Shown one piece after another: positions 16,421 to 25,217 of a stretch of DNA of 64,000 nt (positions are counted from its first letter, which is position 1; every line of letters begins with the position of its first letter). The translations under genes were made by a program, and so were the position numbers. The DNA is from UBA8949 sp942493365. GTDB lineage: Bacteria; Bacillota; Clostridia; Saccharofermentanales; UBA5734. A model generated the notes under the pieces. It saw only the letters and a program-made list of their open reading frames with translations. It did no database searches and was not told where the DNA came from. The stretch spans positions 496,001-560,000 of the forward strand of contig OW818697.1 in assembly GCA_942493365.1 (NCBI GenBank). Direction: 5' to 3'.

Positions 16421-17791
16421 GTGGGCGTGCGGGCATCCCTGGCCATCGCGCTGGCGCGTGTGCTGAAATTCGGCCTGCGCCTCTTTGGCCGCGGCGCGAC
16501 GTCGCTGCCCGGCAAGGCCGCGCTGACAGTTGACCCACGGCTGCTGACCCGCCTGACCGTCGGCCGCACCGTCTTTCTGGTCACCGGCACCAACGGCAAG
16601 ACTACCACAGTGCGCGTGCTTTGCGCCCTGCTCATCGCCCAGGGTTACACTGTCATCACCAATCCGTCGGGCGCCAATCTCGACTCCGGTCTGACCACCA
16701 CCCTGATCGACAGCCTCGGCGTCATGCGACGCACGGCCGCCAACCGGCTGGCGCTGGTCTTTGAAATCGACGAGGCCTTTTTCGGCAAGCTGGCCGCCGA
16801 CCTCAACCCCACGGTCAGCGTCGTCACCAACTTCTTCCGCGACCAGCTCGACCGTTTTGGCGAACTCAACCACACCCGTGACTTGATCGAAAAGGGCCTG
16901 GCCGCCACCCACGGCAAGGTCGTGCTGTGTGCCGACGACTCGCTGTGTGCTTCGCTTGGCCGCGGCCGCGAGGCCGACACGCTGTACTTCGGCATTGCCG
17001 ATTCGGCGATGCAGCCGGTCTCGGACGACGCCATTCATGAATCGGCTTACTGCACCTTCTGTGGCGGCAAATACCAGTACGACGGCATGGTTTACGGTCA
17101 CCTCGGCCGCTTCCGCTGCCCGTCCTGCGGTTTTGCCCGCCCCGCCCCCGCTTTAAGCTTTATGCCCGCCGACGTTGACGGCAAGGCGCTCAGCCTGAGC
17201 TTTGACTGGCGGGGCCAAGCTGCTGCCGCCATTTTGCCGATTCCCGGCATCCACAACGGCTACAACGCCGCTGCCGCTGTCCTGGCCGTCTTGGCCGCCG
17301 GCCTGCCTTTCGATCTGTCGGTTGCTGCCCTGCCCACCGCGCAGGCCGCTTTTGGCCGCATGGAACGTTTTGCGGTCGACGGCCGCGAGGTCTGCCTGAT
17401 CCTGGTCAAAAATCCCGTCGGCATGGACCGCGCGCTCGATTTCGTGGCGGCCGCGCCCGACGCTGGCGGCGTCATGATGCTCCTCAACGCCAACGATCCG
17501 GATGGCCGCGATGTGTCCTGGATCTGGGACGTGCATTTCGAGCACCACCTGCCGGCCGGCCGCATCGGCGTCTCGGGCGTGCGCTGCCATGATCTGGCGC
17601 TGCGTCTGTACTACGCCGGCAAACAGCCCGGCGAGCTGACGACCGACCCCGATCACGCCGCGCTCTTCGACCGCCTGCTGGTCGACTGCCCCGCCGGCCG
17701 CTGCCTCTACATCCTGCCGAATTACACTGCCATGCTGGCGCTGCGGGCTGATCTCGCCCGCCGTTACCAGTTGCGCGATTTCTGGCGCTGA
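16421..17791 (+). CDS. murT: Lipid II isoglutaminyl synthase, Mur-ligase subunit
   Basis: MurT (456 residues) works with GatD to amidate the alpha-carboxyl of D-glutamate in lipid II. The start is GTG at 16421, three bases after the carA stop and without a strong ribosome site, which suggests coupling. Motifs: ATP-binding VTGTNGKTTT near residue 50, ELNHTRDL and the Mur-ligase middle domain, a four-cysteine zinc ribbon (CTFC near 207 and CPSC near 230) inserted in that domain, and the C-terminal DUF1727 region. It is 14 bases upstream of gatD. The amidated product is typical of Gram-positive walls, which supports a Bacillota host. Confidence 0.93.
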   Translation: MGVRASLAIALARVLKFGLRLFGRGATSLPGKAALTVDPRLLTRLTVGRTVFLVTGTNGKTTTVRVLCALLIAQGYTVITNPSGANLDSGLTTTLIDSLGVMRRTAANRLALVFEIDEAFFGKLAADLNPTVSVVTNFFRDQLDRFGELNHTRDLIEKGLAATHGKVVLCADDSLCASLGRGREADTLYFGIADSAMQPVSDDAIHESAYCTFCGGKYQYDGMVYGHLGRFRCPSCGFARPAPALSFMPADVDGKALSLSFDWRGQAAAAILPIPGIHNGYNAAAAVLAVLAAGLPFDLSVAALPTAQAAFGRMERFAVDGREVCLILVKNPVGMDRALDFVAAAPDAGGVMMLLNANDPDGRDVSWIWDVHFEHHLPAGRIGVSGVRCHDLALRLYYAGKQPGELTTDPDHAALFDRLLVDCPAGRCLYILPNYTAMLALRADLARRYQLRDFWR

Positions 17792-17805
17792 AAGGAGCGA
17801 CAACC

Positions 17806-18552
17806 ATGACTGACTTAAAGCTCCGCATCTGCCATCTATACCCGGACCTCCTCAACCTCTATGGTGACCGAGGCAATCTACTGACCCTGCAGCGCCGCTG
17901 CGAATGGCGGGGCATCGCCTGCGAGATCACCCCGATCAGTCTGGGTCAGCCTTTCGACCCGGCGGCCTTTGACCTGGTGTTTATGGGGGGAGGCCAGGAT
18001 CACGAACAAAACCTGCTACACCAGGATCTGTTGGTCGACAAAGGCCCAGCCATCCGGCAGGCAGTCGAGGACGGCGTGGTCTTTCTCTGCATCTGCGGCG
18101 GTTATCAGCTGATGGGCCGCCATTTTGAGGAACAGGACGGCCACCGCATCGAGGGCCTCGGCATCATCGACCTCTGGACCGTCGGCCGCACCGACCGGCT
18201 GATCGGCGACACGGTTTACCGCAGTGACTTCTTGGCCGAACAGGGTCGCGAAGCGCTGTTGGTCGGCTTCGAAAACCACTCCGGCCGCACTTACCTCGGC
18301 CCCAAAGTCCGCCCCCTGGCGACGGTTGTCCGCGGCAAAGGCAACAATGGCGAAGATCAGACTGAAGGTGCAATTTATAAGAACGTTTATTGCACCTATT
18401 CGCACGGTAGCTTTTTGCCCAAAAACCCCGCCATGGCCGACTATCTGATCCAAACTGCCCTCGAACGCCGCAGCGAACAGCCGGTCAATCTTGCAAAATT
18501 GCCACATAATCTGGAGGATAATGCAAGAACCGCTCTGTTGACTTGCAAATAA
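17806..18552 (+). CDS. gatD: Lipid II isoglutaminyl synthase, glutaminase subunit
   Basis: GatD (248 residues) hydrolyses glutamine and passes ammonia to MurT. It is a class I-like (CobB/CobQ type) amidotransferase: LYGDRGNLLTLQRRCEWRG near the start, the nucleophile in CICGGYQLMG near residue 91, and the late YSHGSFLPKNP carrying the catalytic histidine. A GAAAGGAG site lies before the ATG at 17806, 14 bases after murT. The pair is conserved in Bacillota and Actinobacteria. The length matches characterised GatD proteins. Confidence 0.93.
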   Translation: MTDLKLRICHLYPDLLNLYGDRGNLLTLQRRCEWRGIACEITPISLGQPFDPAAFDLVFMGGGQDHEQNLLHQDLLVDKGPAIRQAVEDGVVFLCICGGYQLMGRHFEEQDGHRIEGLGIIDLWTVGRTDRLIGDTVYRSDFLAEQGREALLVGFENHSGRTYLGPKVRPLATVVRGKGNNGEDQTEGAIYKNVYCTYSHGSFLPKNPAMADYLIQTALERRSEQPVNLAKLPHNLEDNARTALLTCK

Positions 18553-18555
18553 TTC

Positions 18556-18585
18556 TTGACAATACCGCCGATTTAAAGCTAAAAT
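18556..18585 (+). promoter_or_regulatory. Predicted promoter of dapF-dapL
   Basis: A consensus TTGACA (18556-18561) and TAAAAT (18580-18585) are separated by 18 bases. The predicted start near 18592 leaves a leader of about 50 bases before the dapF GTG. Confidence 0.65.
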
Positions 18586-18644
18586 AGTGTCGATTACGCT
18601 GAAACACGACGCTTGAATTTGCGTGAAACCGACGGAGGTTATTT

Positions 18645-19505
18645 GTGAGCAGCAAAAAACTTGAATTTTCAAAAATGCAGGGCATCGGCAACGATTATGT
18701 CTACATTGCCACCCACAAGCAGCCGATCAGCAACCCTTCGGAACTGGCCATCCGCCTCAGCGACCGTCATTTTGGCATTGGCGGCGACGGCATTGTTCTG
18801 ATTAAACCCTCGGACATCGCTGATTTTATGATGGATATGTACAACAATGACGGTTCGCAGGCCAAAATGTGCGGCAACGCCATTCGCTGCGTGGCCAAGT
18901 ACGTCTTTGAACGCGGCCTGACCGACAAAACCAGCTTGCGCATTGAAACCCTCAGCGGCACCAAGACGCTCGAGCTTCATGTGAAAGAGGGTGTCGTTGA
19001 GAGCGTCAAAGTCAATATGGGCCGGCCGATCTTCGAGCCCAACCTGATTCCGGTTCGCTGGAAGGATGCGCAAATGATCGATCAGGCGGTGCCCATTGCC
19101 GGCCGCTTGTTCAAGGTCACCTGCCTGTCGATGGGCAATCCGCATGCCGTGACTTTTGTCAACGATGTTGATACAATTGAAATGTTGCTGATCGGCCCGG
19201 CTTTTGAAAATTATTCGATTTTCCCCGATCGGATCAATACCGAATTCATCCAGGTCATCGACCGTAAAACGCTGCGCATGCGGGTTTGGGAACGCGGCTC
19301 GGGCGAGACCCTGGCTTGCGGCACCGGTGCCTGTGCGGCGCTGGTCGCTGCCGTGATCACCGGCCGCGCCGATCGCAGCGCGGTCGTTCGCCTTAACGGC
19401 GGCGATCTGCAGATCGACTGGGACGAGAGCACCGACGAAGTCTTCATGACGGGTCCGGCCACTTTTGTTTTTGACGGCACGATTGACATCAACGACAACG
19501 AATAG
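18645..19505 (+). CDS. dapF: Diaminopimelate epimerase
   Basis: DapF (286 residues) interconverts LL- and meso-diaminopimelate, giving the precursor of lysine and the wall cross-link. The start is GTG at 18645 with ACGGAGG upstream. Motifs: KMQGIGNDYVYI at the N-terminus, MCGNAIRCVAKYV with the first catalytic cysteine near residue 75, and the second active-site block LACGTGACAAL near residue 224. Its neighbour dapL makes its substrate, so the two form a compact pair for the aminotransferase branch of lysine synthesis. Confidence 0.96.
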   Translation: MSSKKLEFSKMQGIGNDYVYIATHKQPISNPSELAIRLSDRHFGIGGDGIVLIKPSDIADFMMDMYNNDGSQAKMCGNAIRCVAKYVFERGLTDKTSLRIETLSGTKTLELHVKEGVVESVKVNMGRPIFEPNLIPVRWKDAQMIDQAVPIAGRLFKVTCLSMGNPHAVTFVNDVDTIEMLLIGPAFENYSIFPDRINTEFIQVIDRKTLRMRVWERGSGETLACGTGACAALVAAVITGRADRSAVVRLNGGDLQIDWDESTDEVFMTGPATFVFDGTIDINDNE

Positions 19506-19522
19506 GAGCACATCCAAACATC

Positions 19523-20743
19523 ATGCTGAGGATTAACGACAACTATCTCAAACTGCCCGGCAGTTATCTGTTTTCTGATATTGCCCGCAAAGTTTCGGCC
19601 TACGGTGCCGCTCATCCCGAGCAGCAGATCATTCGCCTGGGCATCGGTGATGTCACCCGGCCGCTGGCCCCAAGCGTCATCACGGCGCTGCACAAGGCCG
19701 TCGATGACGAGGCGACAGCGGCGACCTTCCACGGCTACGGTCCTGAACAGGGCTACGATTTTCTGCGCCAGCGCATCGCCGATGTCCACTATCTGCCGCG
19801 CGGCGTCAAGCTGGATCTTGATGAAATATTCGTCGGTGACGGTGCCAAAAGTGACACCGGCAACATCGGCGACATCTTCGCCGCCGATTCGGTTGTGGCC
19901 GTATGCGACCCGGTTTACCCGGTCTATGTTGACACCAACGCCATGGCTGGTCGCGCCGGCAACTACCAGTCGTCAGGGCTGTGGGACCGCCTGATTTACC
20001 TGCCCTGCACCGCCGACAACAATTTCTGCCCCGAATTACCCGGTCCCAATGATCCGGTACCGGATCTCATTTACTTATGTTTTCCGAACAACCCAACCGG
20101 CTCGGTCATTAGCGCCGCCGCCCTCAAAACCTGGGTAGACTACGCCCGCGAAAACAGCTCGGTCATCCTTTATGACGCTGCTTACGAGGCCTACATCACC
20201 GAAGATCTGCCGCACAGCATCTACGAAATCGAAGGTGCACGCGAGTGTGCCATCGAATTCTGCAGTTTTTCGAAACTGGCTGGGTTCACCGGCATTCGCC
20301 TAGGCTTCACCGTCATCCCCAAAGAGCTGAAAGTTGAAGGCGTCAAACTCAACAACCTCTGGAACCGTCGCCAGACCACCAAGTTCAACGGCGCTTCCTA
20401 CCTGACCCAGCGCGCCGGCGAGGCGGTCTACAGCAAATCCGGTCAGCGCGAAATCCGCGAGACCATCGCCTATTACCAGAAAAACGCCCAGGTCATCCGC
20501 GACGGCCTGACTGAGATGGGCCTGATCGTTTTCGGCGGCGTCAACGCGCCATACATTTGGCTGAAAACGCCGAATGGCATGACCTCCTGGGGCCTGTTCG
20601 ACCATCTGCTGGAAATGGCCGGCGTCGTCGGCACCCCTGGCTCGGGCTTTGGGCCTTGCGGCGAGGGCTACTTCCGCCTGACCGCCTTCGGTTCGCACGA
20701 AAACACCAAACTGGCCATGAAGCGGCTTGCAAAAGTTTTTTAA
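19523..20743 (+). CDS. dapL: LL-diaminopimelate aminotransferase
   Basis: DapL (406 residues) is a PLP enzyme that turns tetrahydrodipicolinate directly into LL-diaminopimelate using glutamate, bypassing the succinyl and acetyl routes. The family opening NDNYLKLPGSYLFSDIARKV is clear, followed by LGIGDVTRPL, GYGPEQGYDFLR, PNNPTGSV near residue 195, and the PLP lysine in SFSKLAGFTG near residue 250. The gene lies 17 bases after dapF. This branch is known from plants, chlamydiae, cyanobacteria and several anaerobic Bacillota. Confidence 0.95.
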   Translation: MLRINDNYLKLPGSYLFSDIARKVSAYGAAHPEQQIIRLGIGDVTRPLAPSVITALHKAVDDEATAATFHGYGPEQGYDFLRQRIADVHYLPRGVKLDLDEIFVGDGAKSDTGNIGDIFAADSVVAVCDPVYPVYVDTNAMAGRAGNYQSSGLWDRLIYLPCTADNNFCPELPGPNDPVPDLIYLCFPNNPTGSVISAAALKTWVDYARENSSVILYDAAYEAYITEDLPHSIYEIEGARECAIEFCSFSKLAGFTGIRLGFTVIPKELKVEGVKLNNLWNRRQTTKFNGASYLTQRAGEAVYSKSGQREIRETIAYYQKNAQVIRDGLTEMGLIVFGGVNAPYIWLKTPNGMTSWGLFDHLLEMAGVVGTPGSGFGPCGEGYFRLTAFGSHENTKLAMKRLAKVF

Positions 20744-20755
20744 CTGAACGGTGCG

Positions 20756-20784
20756 TAGACAATTATTTGCGTGTATTATATAAT
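20756..20784 (+). promoter_or_regulatory. Predicted purA promoter
   Basis: TAGACA (20756-20761) and TATAAT (20779-20784) have a 17-base spacer. The start of transcription would be about 20791, immediately before a terminator-like hairpin. Confidence 0.6.
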
Positions 20785-20793
20785 AGACAGGGC

Positions 20794-20826
20794 AGACGTC
20801 CCAATAAATATTAGGGACGTCTTTTA
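20794..20826 (+). terminator. Terminator-like hairpin in the purA leader
   Basis: A perfect nine-pair stem, AGACGTCCC (20794-20802) with GGGACGTCT (20814-20822), precedes TTTTA. It lies a few bases after the predicted transcription start, so it may be an attenuator or a 5' stabilising hairpin. No purine riboswitch consensus is seen. Confidence 0.5.
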
Positions 20827-20856
20827 TATTTTCAGAGCCTGCGAGGAGGAAGATCC

Positions 20857-22134
20857 ATGGTCAAGGCAATTGTAGGAGCCAACTGGGGAGACGAAGGTAA
20901 AGGCAAAATCACGGACATGTTTGCTGCTGAATCCGACGTGGTTATCAGGTTTCAGGGCGGCGCCAATGCCGGACATACCATTATCAACAATTACGGCAAA
21001 TTCGCGCTGCATCAGCTGCCTTCCGGTGTGTTTTACGATCACACCACCAATATCATCGGCAACGGTGTCGCGCTCAACATCCAGGCGCTGTCCAAGGAAA
21101 TTGGCCAGTTGACGGCCGGCGGCGTGCCGGAACCCAAGCTGATGATTTCCGACCGCACGCAGATCGTCATGCCCTATCACATTCTCTTTGATCAATACGA
21201 AGAAGAGCGCCTGGCCGGCCGCCAGTTTGGATCGACCAAATCCGGCATCGCGCCGTTCTACTCGGACAAATTCGCCAAGATCGGCGTTCAGGTCAGTGAG
21301 CTCTTCGACGAAGCGGCTCTCTATGATAAAATCAAAGGCGTTCTGACCATCAAGAACGTTCTGCTCAAGCATCTTTACGGCAAGCCCGAATTGGTGACCG
21401 AGGAGATCGTCGAGCAGATTCTGCGCATGCGCGACATGGTTAAACCTTATATTTGCGACACCTCGAGTTTTCTGCGCCAAGCCGTGGCCGACAACAAGCG
21501 CATTTTGCTCGAAGGCCAGCTGGGAGCGCTCAAAGACCCGGACTTCGGCATTTACCCCTTTACCACCTCATCCTCGACCCTGGCTGGCTACGGCGCGGTC
21601 GGAGCCGGCGGCATCCCGCCCTATGCCATCACTGAGATTGTCTGTGTGGCCAAAGCCTACTCCAGCGCCGTCGGCGCTGGTGCCTTTGTCAGCGAGATAT
21701 TTAATGAAGAAGCAGACACCCTGCGCCGTCTTGGCGGTGACGCCGGCGAATACGGCGCCACCACAGGCCGTCCGCGCCGCATGGGCTGGTTCGATGCCGT
21801 CGCCACGCGCTACGGCTGCCAGATCCAGGGCGCGACCTCGGTGGCCCTGACAGCGATCGACGTGCTGTCCTATCTGGACGAAATCCCGGTTTGCATCGGT
21901 TATGAAATCGACGGCGAGGTGACCCGCGACTTCCCGGCTCCGACGGCCATCACCAAGGCAAAACCGATCCTGAAAACCATGCCCGGCTGGCGCACCGAAA
22001 TCCGTGGTGTGACCGAGTTTGCCAAACTGCCCCAGACGGCGCAGGATTATGTCAAGTTTGTCGAAGAGGAAGTTGGCATCCCGATCAACCTGGTCTCAAC
22101 CGGGCCGCGCCGCGAAGAAATCATCTACCGTTAA
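20857..22134 (+). CDS. purA: Adenylosuccinate synthetase
   Basis: PurA (425 residues) joins IMP and aspartate with GTP hydrolysis, the first committed step to AMP. The N-terminal GTP-binding signature NWGDEGKGKITD is intact, GANAGHTI follows near residue 36, and the later TTGRPRRMGWFD near residue 305 is the aspartate and ribose-binding region. GAGGAGGAAG lies before the ATG at 20857. guaA follows 20 bases downstream, so both branches from IMP are cotranscribed here. The length is normal. Confidence 0.97.
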   Translation: MVKAIVGANWGDEGKGKITDMFAAESDVVIRFQGGANAGHTIINNYGKFALHQLPSGVFYDHTTNIIGNGVALNIQALSKEIGQLTAGGVPEPKLMISDRTQIVMPYHILFDQYEEERLAGRQFGSTKSGIAPFYSDKFAKIGVQVSELFDEAALYDKIKGVLTIKNVLLKHLYGKPELVTEEIVEQILRMRDMVKPYICDTSSFLRQAVADNKRILLEGQLGALKDPDFGIYPFTTSSSTLAGYGAVGAGGIPPYAITEIVCVAKAYSSAVGAGAFVSEIFNEEADTLRRLGGDAGEYGATTGRPRRMGWFDAVATRYGCQIQGATSVALTAIDVLSYLDEIPVCIGYEIDGEVTRDFPAPTAITKAKPILKTMPGWRTEIRGVTEFAKLPQTAQDYVKFVEEEVGIPINLVSTGPRREEIIYR

Positions 22135-22154
22135 GGTCGAGGGAGGAAGACATC

Positions 22155-23690
22155 TTGCAGCATGAAGCCATTCTGGTCCTCGACTTCGGCGGACAGTACA
22201 ATCAGCTGATCGCTCGGCGCGTCCGCGAAAACAACGTTTTTTGCGAGGTTCTGCCCTACAGCGCGCCGATCGAGCGCATTCGTCAGGGCAACTACAAAGG
22301 CATCATCTTTACCGGCGGTCCGGCCAGCACGATCGGGGAAAACGCGCCGAAATGCGACCCGGCGGTCTTTGCGCTGGGCATCCCTGTGCTGGGTATTTGC
22401 TATGGCGCGCAGTTGATGGCCATGATGCTCGATGGGCAGGTGGCCACCCCCGACAAACGCGAGTACGGCCATATCCCACTGACCATTCAGCAGACCGGCA
22501 AACTTTTTGCAGACGTGACACCGAGCACCGTTTGCTGGATGAGCCATACGGACTACATTTCGAAATTGCCGACCGGCTTCACGACCACCGCCGTTACCGA
22601 CACTTGTCCGGTGGCCGCCATGGAGGACGCCGAGCGCCGTTATTACGCGGTGCAGTTCCACCCCGAGGTCATGCACACGCCCGAAGGCGGCAAGATGCTA
22701 CACAATTTTCTCTACACGATCTGCGGCTGCCGCGGCGACTGGCAGATGTCGACCTTTGTCGCCGATTCCATCCAGAAGATCCGCGATCAGATCGGCGACC
22801 GCAAGGTTCTTTGCGCATTGTCCGGCGGCGTCGACTCCTCGGTGGCTGCCGTCATGATCCACCAGGCGGTCGGCAAAAATCTGACCTGCATCTTCGTCGA
22901 TCACGGCCTGCTGCGCAAAGACGAAGGCGATACCGTCGAGCGCGTCTTCAAAAAAGAATTCGACATGAACCTGATCCGCGTCAACTGCCAGAAACGCTTT
23001 CTCGATAAGCTGGCTGGCGTGTCCGATCCTGAGCGCAAGCGCAAGATCATCGGCGAAGAATTCATCCGCGTCTTTGAAGACGAAGCCCAGAAAATCGGCA
23101 AGGTCGATTTTCTCGTGCAGGGCACCATCTACCCCGACGTCATCGAAAGCGGCGCCGGCGATGCCGCCGTCATCAAGAGCCACCACAACGTCGGCGGTCT
23201 GCCCGACGATGTCAGTTTTGAAGCCATCATCGAGCCCCTGCGCAATCTCTTCAAGGACGAGGTTCGCAAAGCCGGCCTCGAGCTGGGCATCCCGCCCGAT
23301 CTGGTTTGGCGCCAGCCCTTCCCCGGCCCCGGTCTGGCCATCCGCATCATGGGCGAGATCACCGAAGAAAAGCTCGAGATCCTGCGCGAAGCCGATGCCA
23401 TTTTCCGCGAAGAAATTGCCGCCGCCGGTCTGGCCCGCGACATTCATCAATACTTCGCCGTCCTGACCAACATCAAGTCGGTCGGCGTCATGGGCGACGA
23501 GCGCACCTACGACTACACCATCGCCCTGCGCGGCGTCACCACGACCGACTTCATGACCGCCGACTGGGCGCGCATCCCCTACGACGTGCTGGCCCGCATC
23601 TCTGGCCGCATCGTCAACGAGGTCCGCATGGTCAACCGCATCGTCTACGACATCACCAGCAAACCGCCCGCCACGATTGAGTGGGAATGA
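22155..23690 (+). CDS. guaA: GMP synthase (glutamine-hydrolysing)
   Basis: GuaA (511 residues) aminates XMP to GMP. The start is TTG at 22155, chosen because GGGAGGAAG lies six bases upstream, the frame matches the family N-terminus (ILVLDFGGQYNQLIARRVRE), and no in-frame ATG is near. The amidotransferase half has GICYGAQLM (nucleophile cysteine near residue 82) and QFHPEV; the ATP pyrophosphatase half has LSGGVDSSV near residue 222; the dimerisation end closes with KPPATIEWE. It follows purA and ends in a hairpin terminator that includes its stop codon. Confidence 0.97.
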   Translation: MQHEAILVLDFGGQYNQLIARRVRENNVFCEVLPYSAPIERIRQGNYKGIIFTGGPASTIGENAPKCDPAVFALGIPVLGICYGAQLMAMMLDGQVATPDKREYGHIPLTIQQTGKLFADVTPSTVCWMSHTDYISKLPTGFTTTAVTDTCPVAAMEDAERRYYAVQFHPEVMHTPEGGKMLHNFLYTICGCRGDWQMSTFVADSIQKIRDQIGDRKVLCALSGGVDSSVAAVMIHQAVGKNLTCIFVDHGLLRKDEGDTVERVFKKEFDMNLIRVNCQKRFLDKLAGVSDPERKRKIIGEEFIRVFEDEAQKIGKVDFLVQGTIYPDVIESGAGDAAVIKSHHNVGGLPDDVSFEAIIEPLRNLFKDEVRKAGLELGIPPDLVWRQPFPGPGLAIRIMGEITEEKLEILREADAIFREEIAAAGLARDIHQYFAVLTNIKSVGVMGDERTYDYTIALRGVTTTDFMTADWARIPYDVLARISGRIVNEVRMVNRIVYDITSKPPATIEWE

Positions 23691-23718
23691 AAATGCGGCA
23701 GAAGCCGCATTTTCAGCT
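23688..23718 (+). terminator. guaA terminator overlapping the stop codon
   Basis: TGAAAATGCGGC, beginning with the guaA stop codon, pairs perfectly with GCCGCATTTTCA around an AGAA loop (23688-23715). The right arm supplies the T run. Confidence 0.75.
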
Positions 23719-23771
23719 AAAGACGAAAAGTGAAGGAAGAAAGACCAGGACGAAAGACGGAGGGGCAAAAA

Positions 23772-24353
23772 ATGTATCAGTTTAATTATCAATTGAGTGA
23801 TTCTGAATATCTCGAGTTCAATAAATATCATTTGTATAACGACCCAACAAACAAAAAAAGGGCCATGAGGCTGCGATTGGTGTTTCCAATCACATTTTTG
23901 CTCATGTTGCTGGTTTTGCTTGTAAATAATGAAGATAGTTCGATCATAGTCGGATCAATCGTCTTTTTCACCGTGCTCTCCGTTGGCTGGGGATTTCTCG
24001 TCAAGCCATATCTGTTCTTTGTTACAAAAGGGTATATTAAAGCACTCAAAAAGACCGGTAAACTTCCCTATGCCAAGGACATCCAAATGCAATTTGAAGA
24101 AAACGACATTTATGAAAAGACTGACGTAGCGGAAACAAAAATGAATTATTCCAAAATTCAAAAAGCAGTCTGCGGCAGCAACGCAATTTACATTTATATC
24201 AACACCTTACAGGCCATGATCATACCATTCTCTGCTTTCGAAAATGAAAATCAAAGGATTGATTTTTTAGCGTTTATAGATACCAAAATCAATAGTCAAC
24301 TGTCCGGATCAAGCGAGCATGTGGGCGGATATCAAAATGGCAATCAACCATAA
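23772..24353 (+). CDS. YcxB-like small membrane protein
   Basis: This 193-residue protein starts at the ATG at 23772, after GGAGGGG. Residues about 40-90 form two membrane segments separated by a short polar turn; the soluble remainder has a pattern (MQFEENDIYEKTDVAETKM, then YSKIQKAV, then IYIYINTLQAMIIPFSAF) that resembles the YcxB C-terminal domain, a PH-like fold. The function is unknown. The gene and its neighbour are clearly more AT-rich than the flanking biosynthetic genes. The last codons overlap the next gene, so the two are probably coexpressed. Confidence 0.6.
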   Translation: MYQFNYQLSDSEYLEFNKYHLYNDPTNKKRAMRLRLVFPITFLLMLLVLLVNNEDSSIIVGSIVFFTVLSVGWGFLVKPYLFFVTKGYIKALKKTGKLPYAKDIQMQFEENDIYEKTDVAETKMNYSKIQKAVCGSNAIYIYINTLQAMIIPFSAFENENQRIDFLAFIDTKINSQLSGSSEHVGGYQNGNQP

Positions 24354-24843
24354 GGATACTTACCCCTTGCCCTTTATCGTGCATTCGCGATTCAAATGGC
24401 AAATACATCTGCTCTCATTCATAATGAACGCATTTTTCATATCTGCTCTTTTTATTCCGGTAAAGGCTGAACAAAGCATATGTGTACGGCTGCTTTATTC
24501 AGTGTGCATATTGTTTTTCACTTTTACTTGGCTGCATATCGGAATACTTCGGAAACCATATGTTGAAGTTAATGCAGAGGGTGTTTCCGTTAAAATGCTC
24601 TTTAAAATAAATCGGGTCACATGGGAGGAAATCGTTTATCTTCAAGAATACGTTTCGAAGTTAAATCACGGCATTGGTTTTATGACAAAACAAAAGCAAG
24701 ACGAAAATAAAACAAAAGGAAAGCTCTATGTTCTATTAACCAGTCCATATTCCCTAAGTTTTACTAACTATACGTTTCCCGATATCGACATGGACAAAAT
24801 GCTCTCGACGATCCTTATTCAATGTGAAAAGAGAATTCAATAA
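24337..24843 (+). CDS. Small two-helix membrane protein, function unknown
   Basis: A 168-residue protein with two hydrophobic helices (about residues 25-45 and 55-75) and a cytoplasmic C-terminal domain with a PH-like look (PYVEVNAEGVSVKMLFKI, VTWEEIVYLQEY). I take the ATG at 24337; an ATG at 24319 is also possible and neither has a strong ribosome site, which fits coupling to the upstream YcxB-like gene that it overlaps. AT-rich like its partner. I do not recognise a named family. Confidence 0.5.
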   Translation: MAINHKDTYPLPFIVHSRFKWQIHLLSFIMNAFFISALFIPVKAEQSICVRLLYSVCILFFTFTWLHIGILRKPYVEVNAEGVSVKMLFKINRVTWEEIVYLQEYVSKLNHGIGFMTKQKQDENKTKGKLYVLLTSPYSLSFTNYTFPDIDMDKMLSTILIQCEKRIQ

Positions 24844-24962
24844 AATCCTCCAGACAAGTCCACCCCTTTAACATGCAGACGAATAATGCTAACATGAACT
24901 CAGGACTTCATGTCGAAGCCCATAGCCTTTTTTCGGATGATTCACAAAGAGGAGGGTCAATT

Positions 24963-25217
24963 ATGAATTGCTATTATGTCATTGGTGTTCGCTTGGACAA
25001 CCGGGTCAGCAATGCTTTGAAATTCCAGGAGGTCCTCACGCAAAACGGCTGCAACATCAGAGCGCGTCTGGGTTTGCACGAAGCCAGCGATGATGTTTGC
25101 GCCAACGATGGGCTCATTATCCTGCAGCCCTGCGGCGATCAAGAGCAAATTGATAAGCTGGTTCAGGATTTGAATAATCTGACGGGGATCAAGGCCAAAC
25201 TGATCGATTTGAATTAA
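24963..25217 (+). CDS. Small ACT-like-fold protein (possible TM1266-type regulator)
   Basis: The 84-residue protein begins at the ATG at 24963 with GAGGAGGG upstream. Its predicted alternation of strands and helices (YVIGVRLDN, then a helix, IRARLGLHE, DGLIILQPCG, a helix, GIKAKLIDLN) resembles the small ferredoxin-like proteins called iron-only hydrogenase system regulators, from memory of TM1266. The similarity is one of pattern and remains weak. The stop codon overlaps the ATG of the downstream isochorismatase-like gene (TAATG), so translation is coupled. Confidence 0.5.
   Translation: MNCYYVIGVRLDNRVSNALKFQEVLTQNGCNIRARLGLHEASDDVCANDGLIILQPCGDQEQIDKLVQDLNNLTGIKAKLIDLN

Noticed and set aside
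15266..17101. 611-codon minus-strand open frame across carA and murT
   Set aside because: Antisense to two well-supported genes; low-complexity Gly/Val/Asp content and no recognisable domain.
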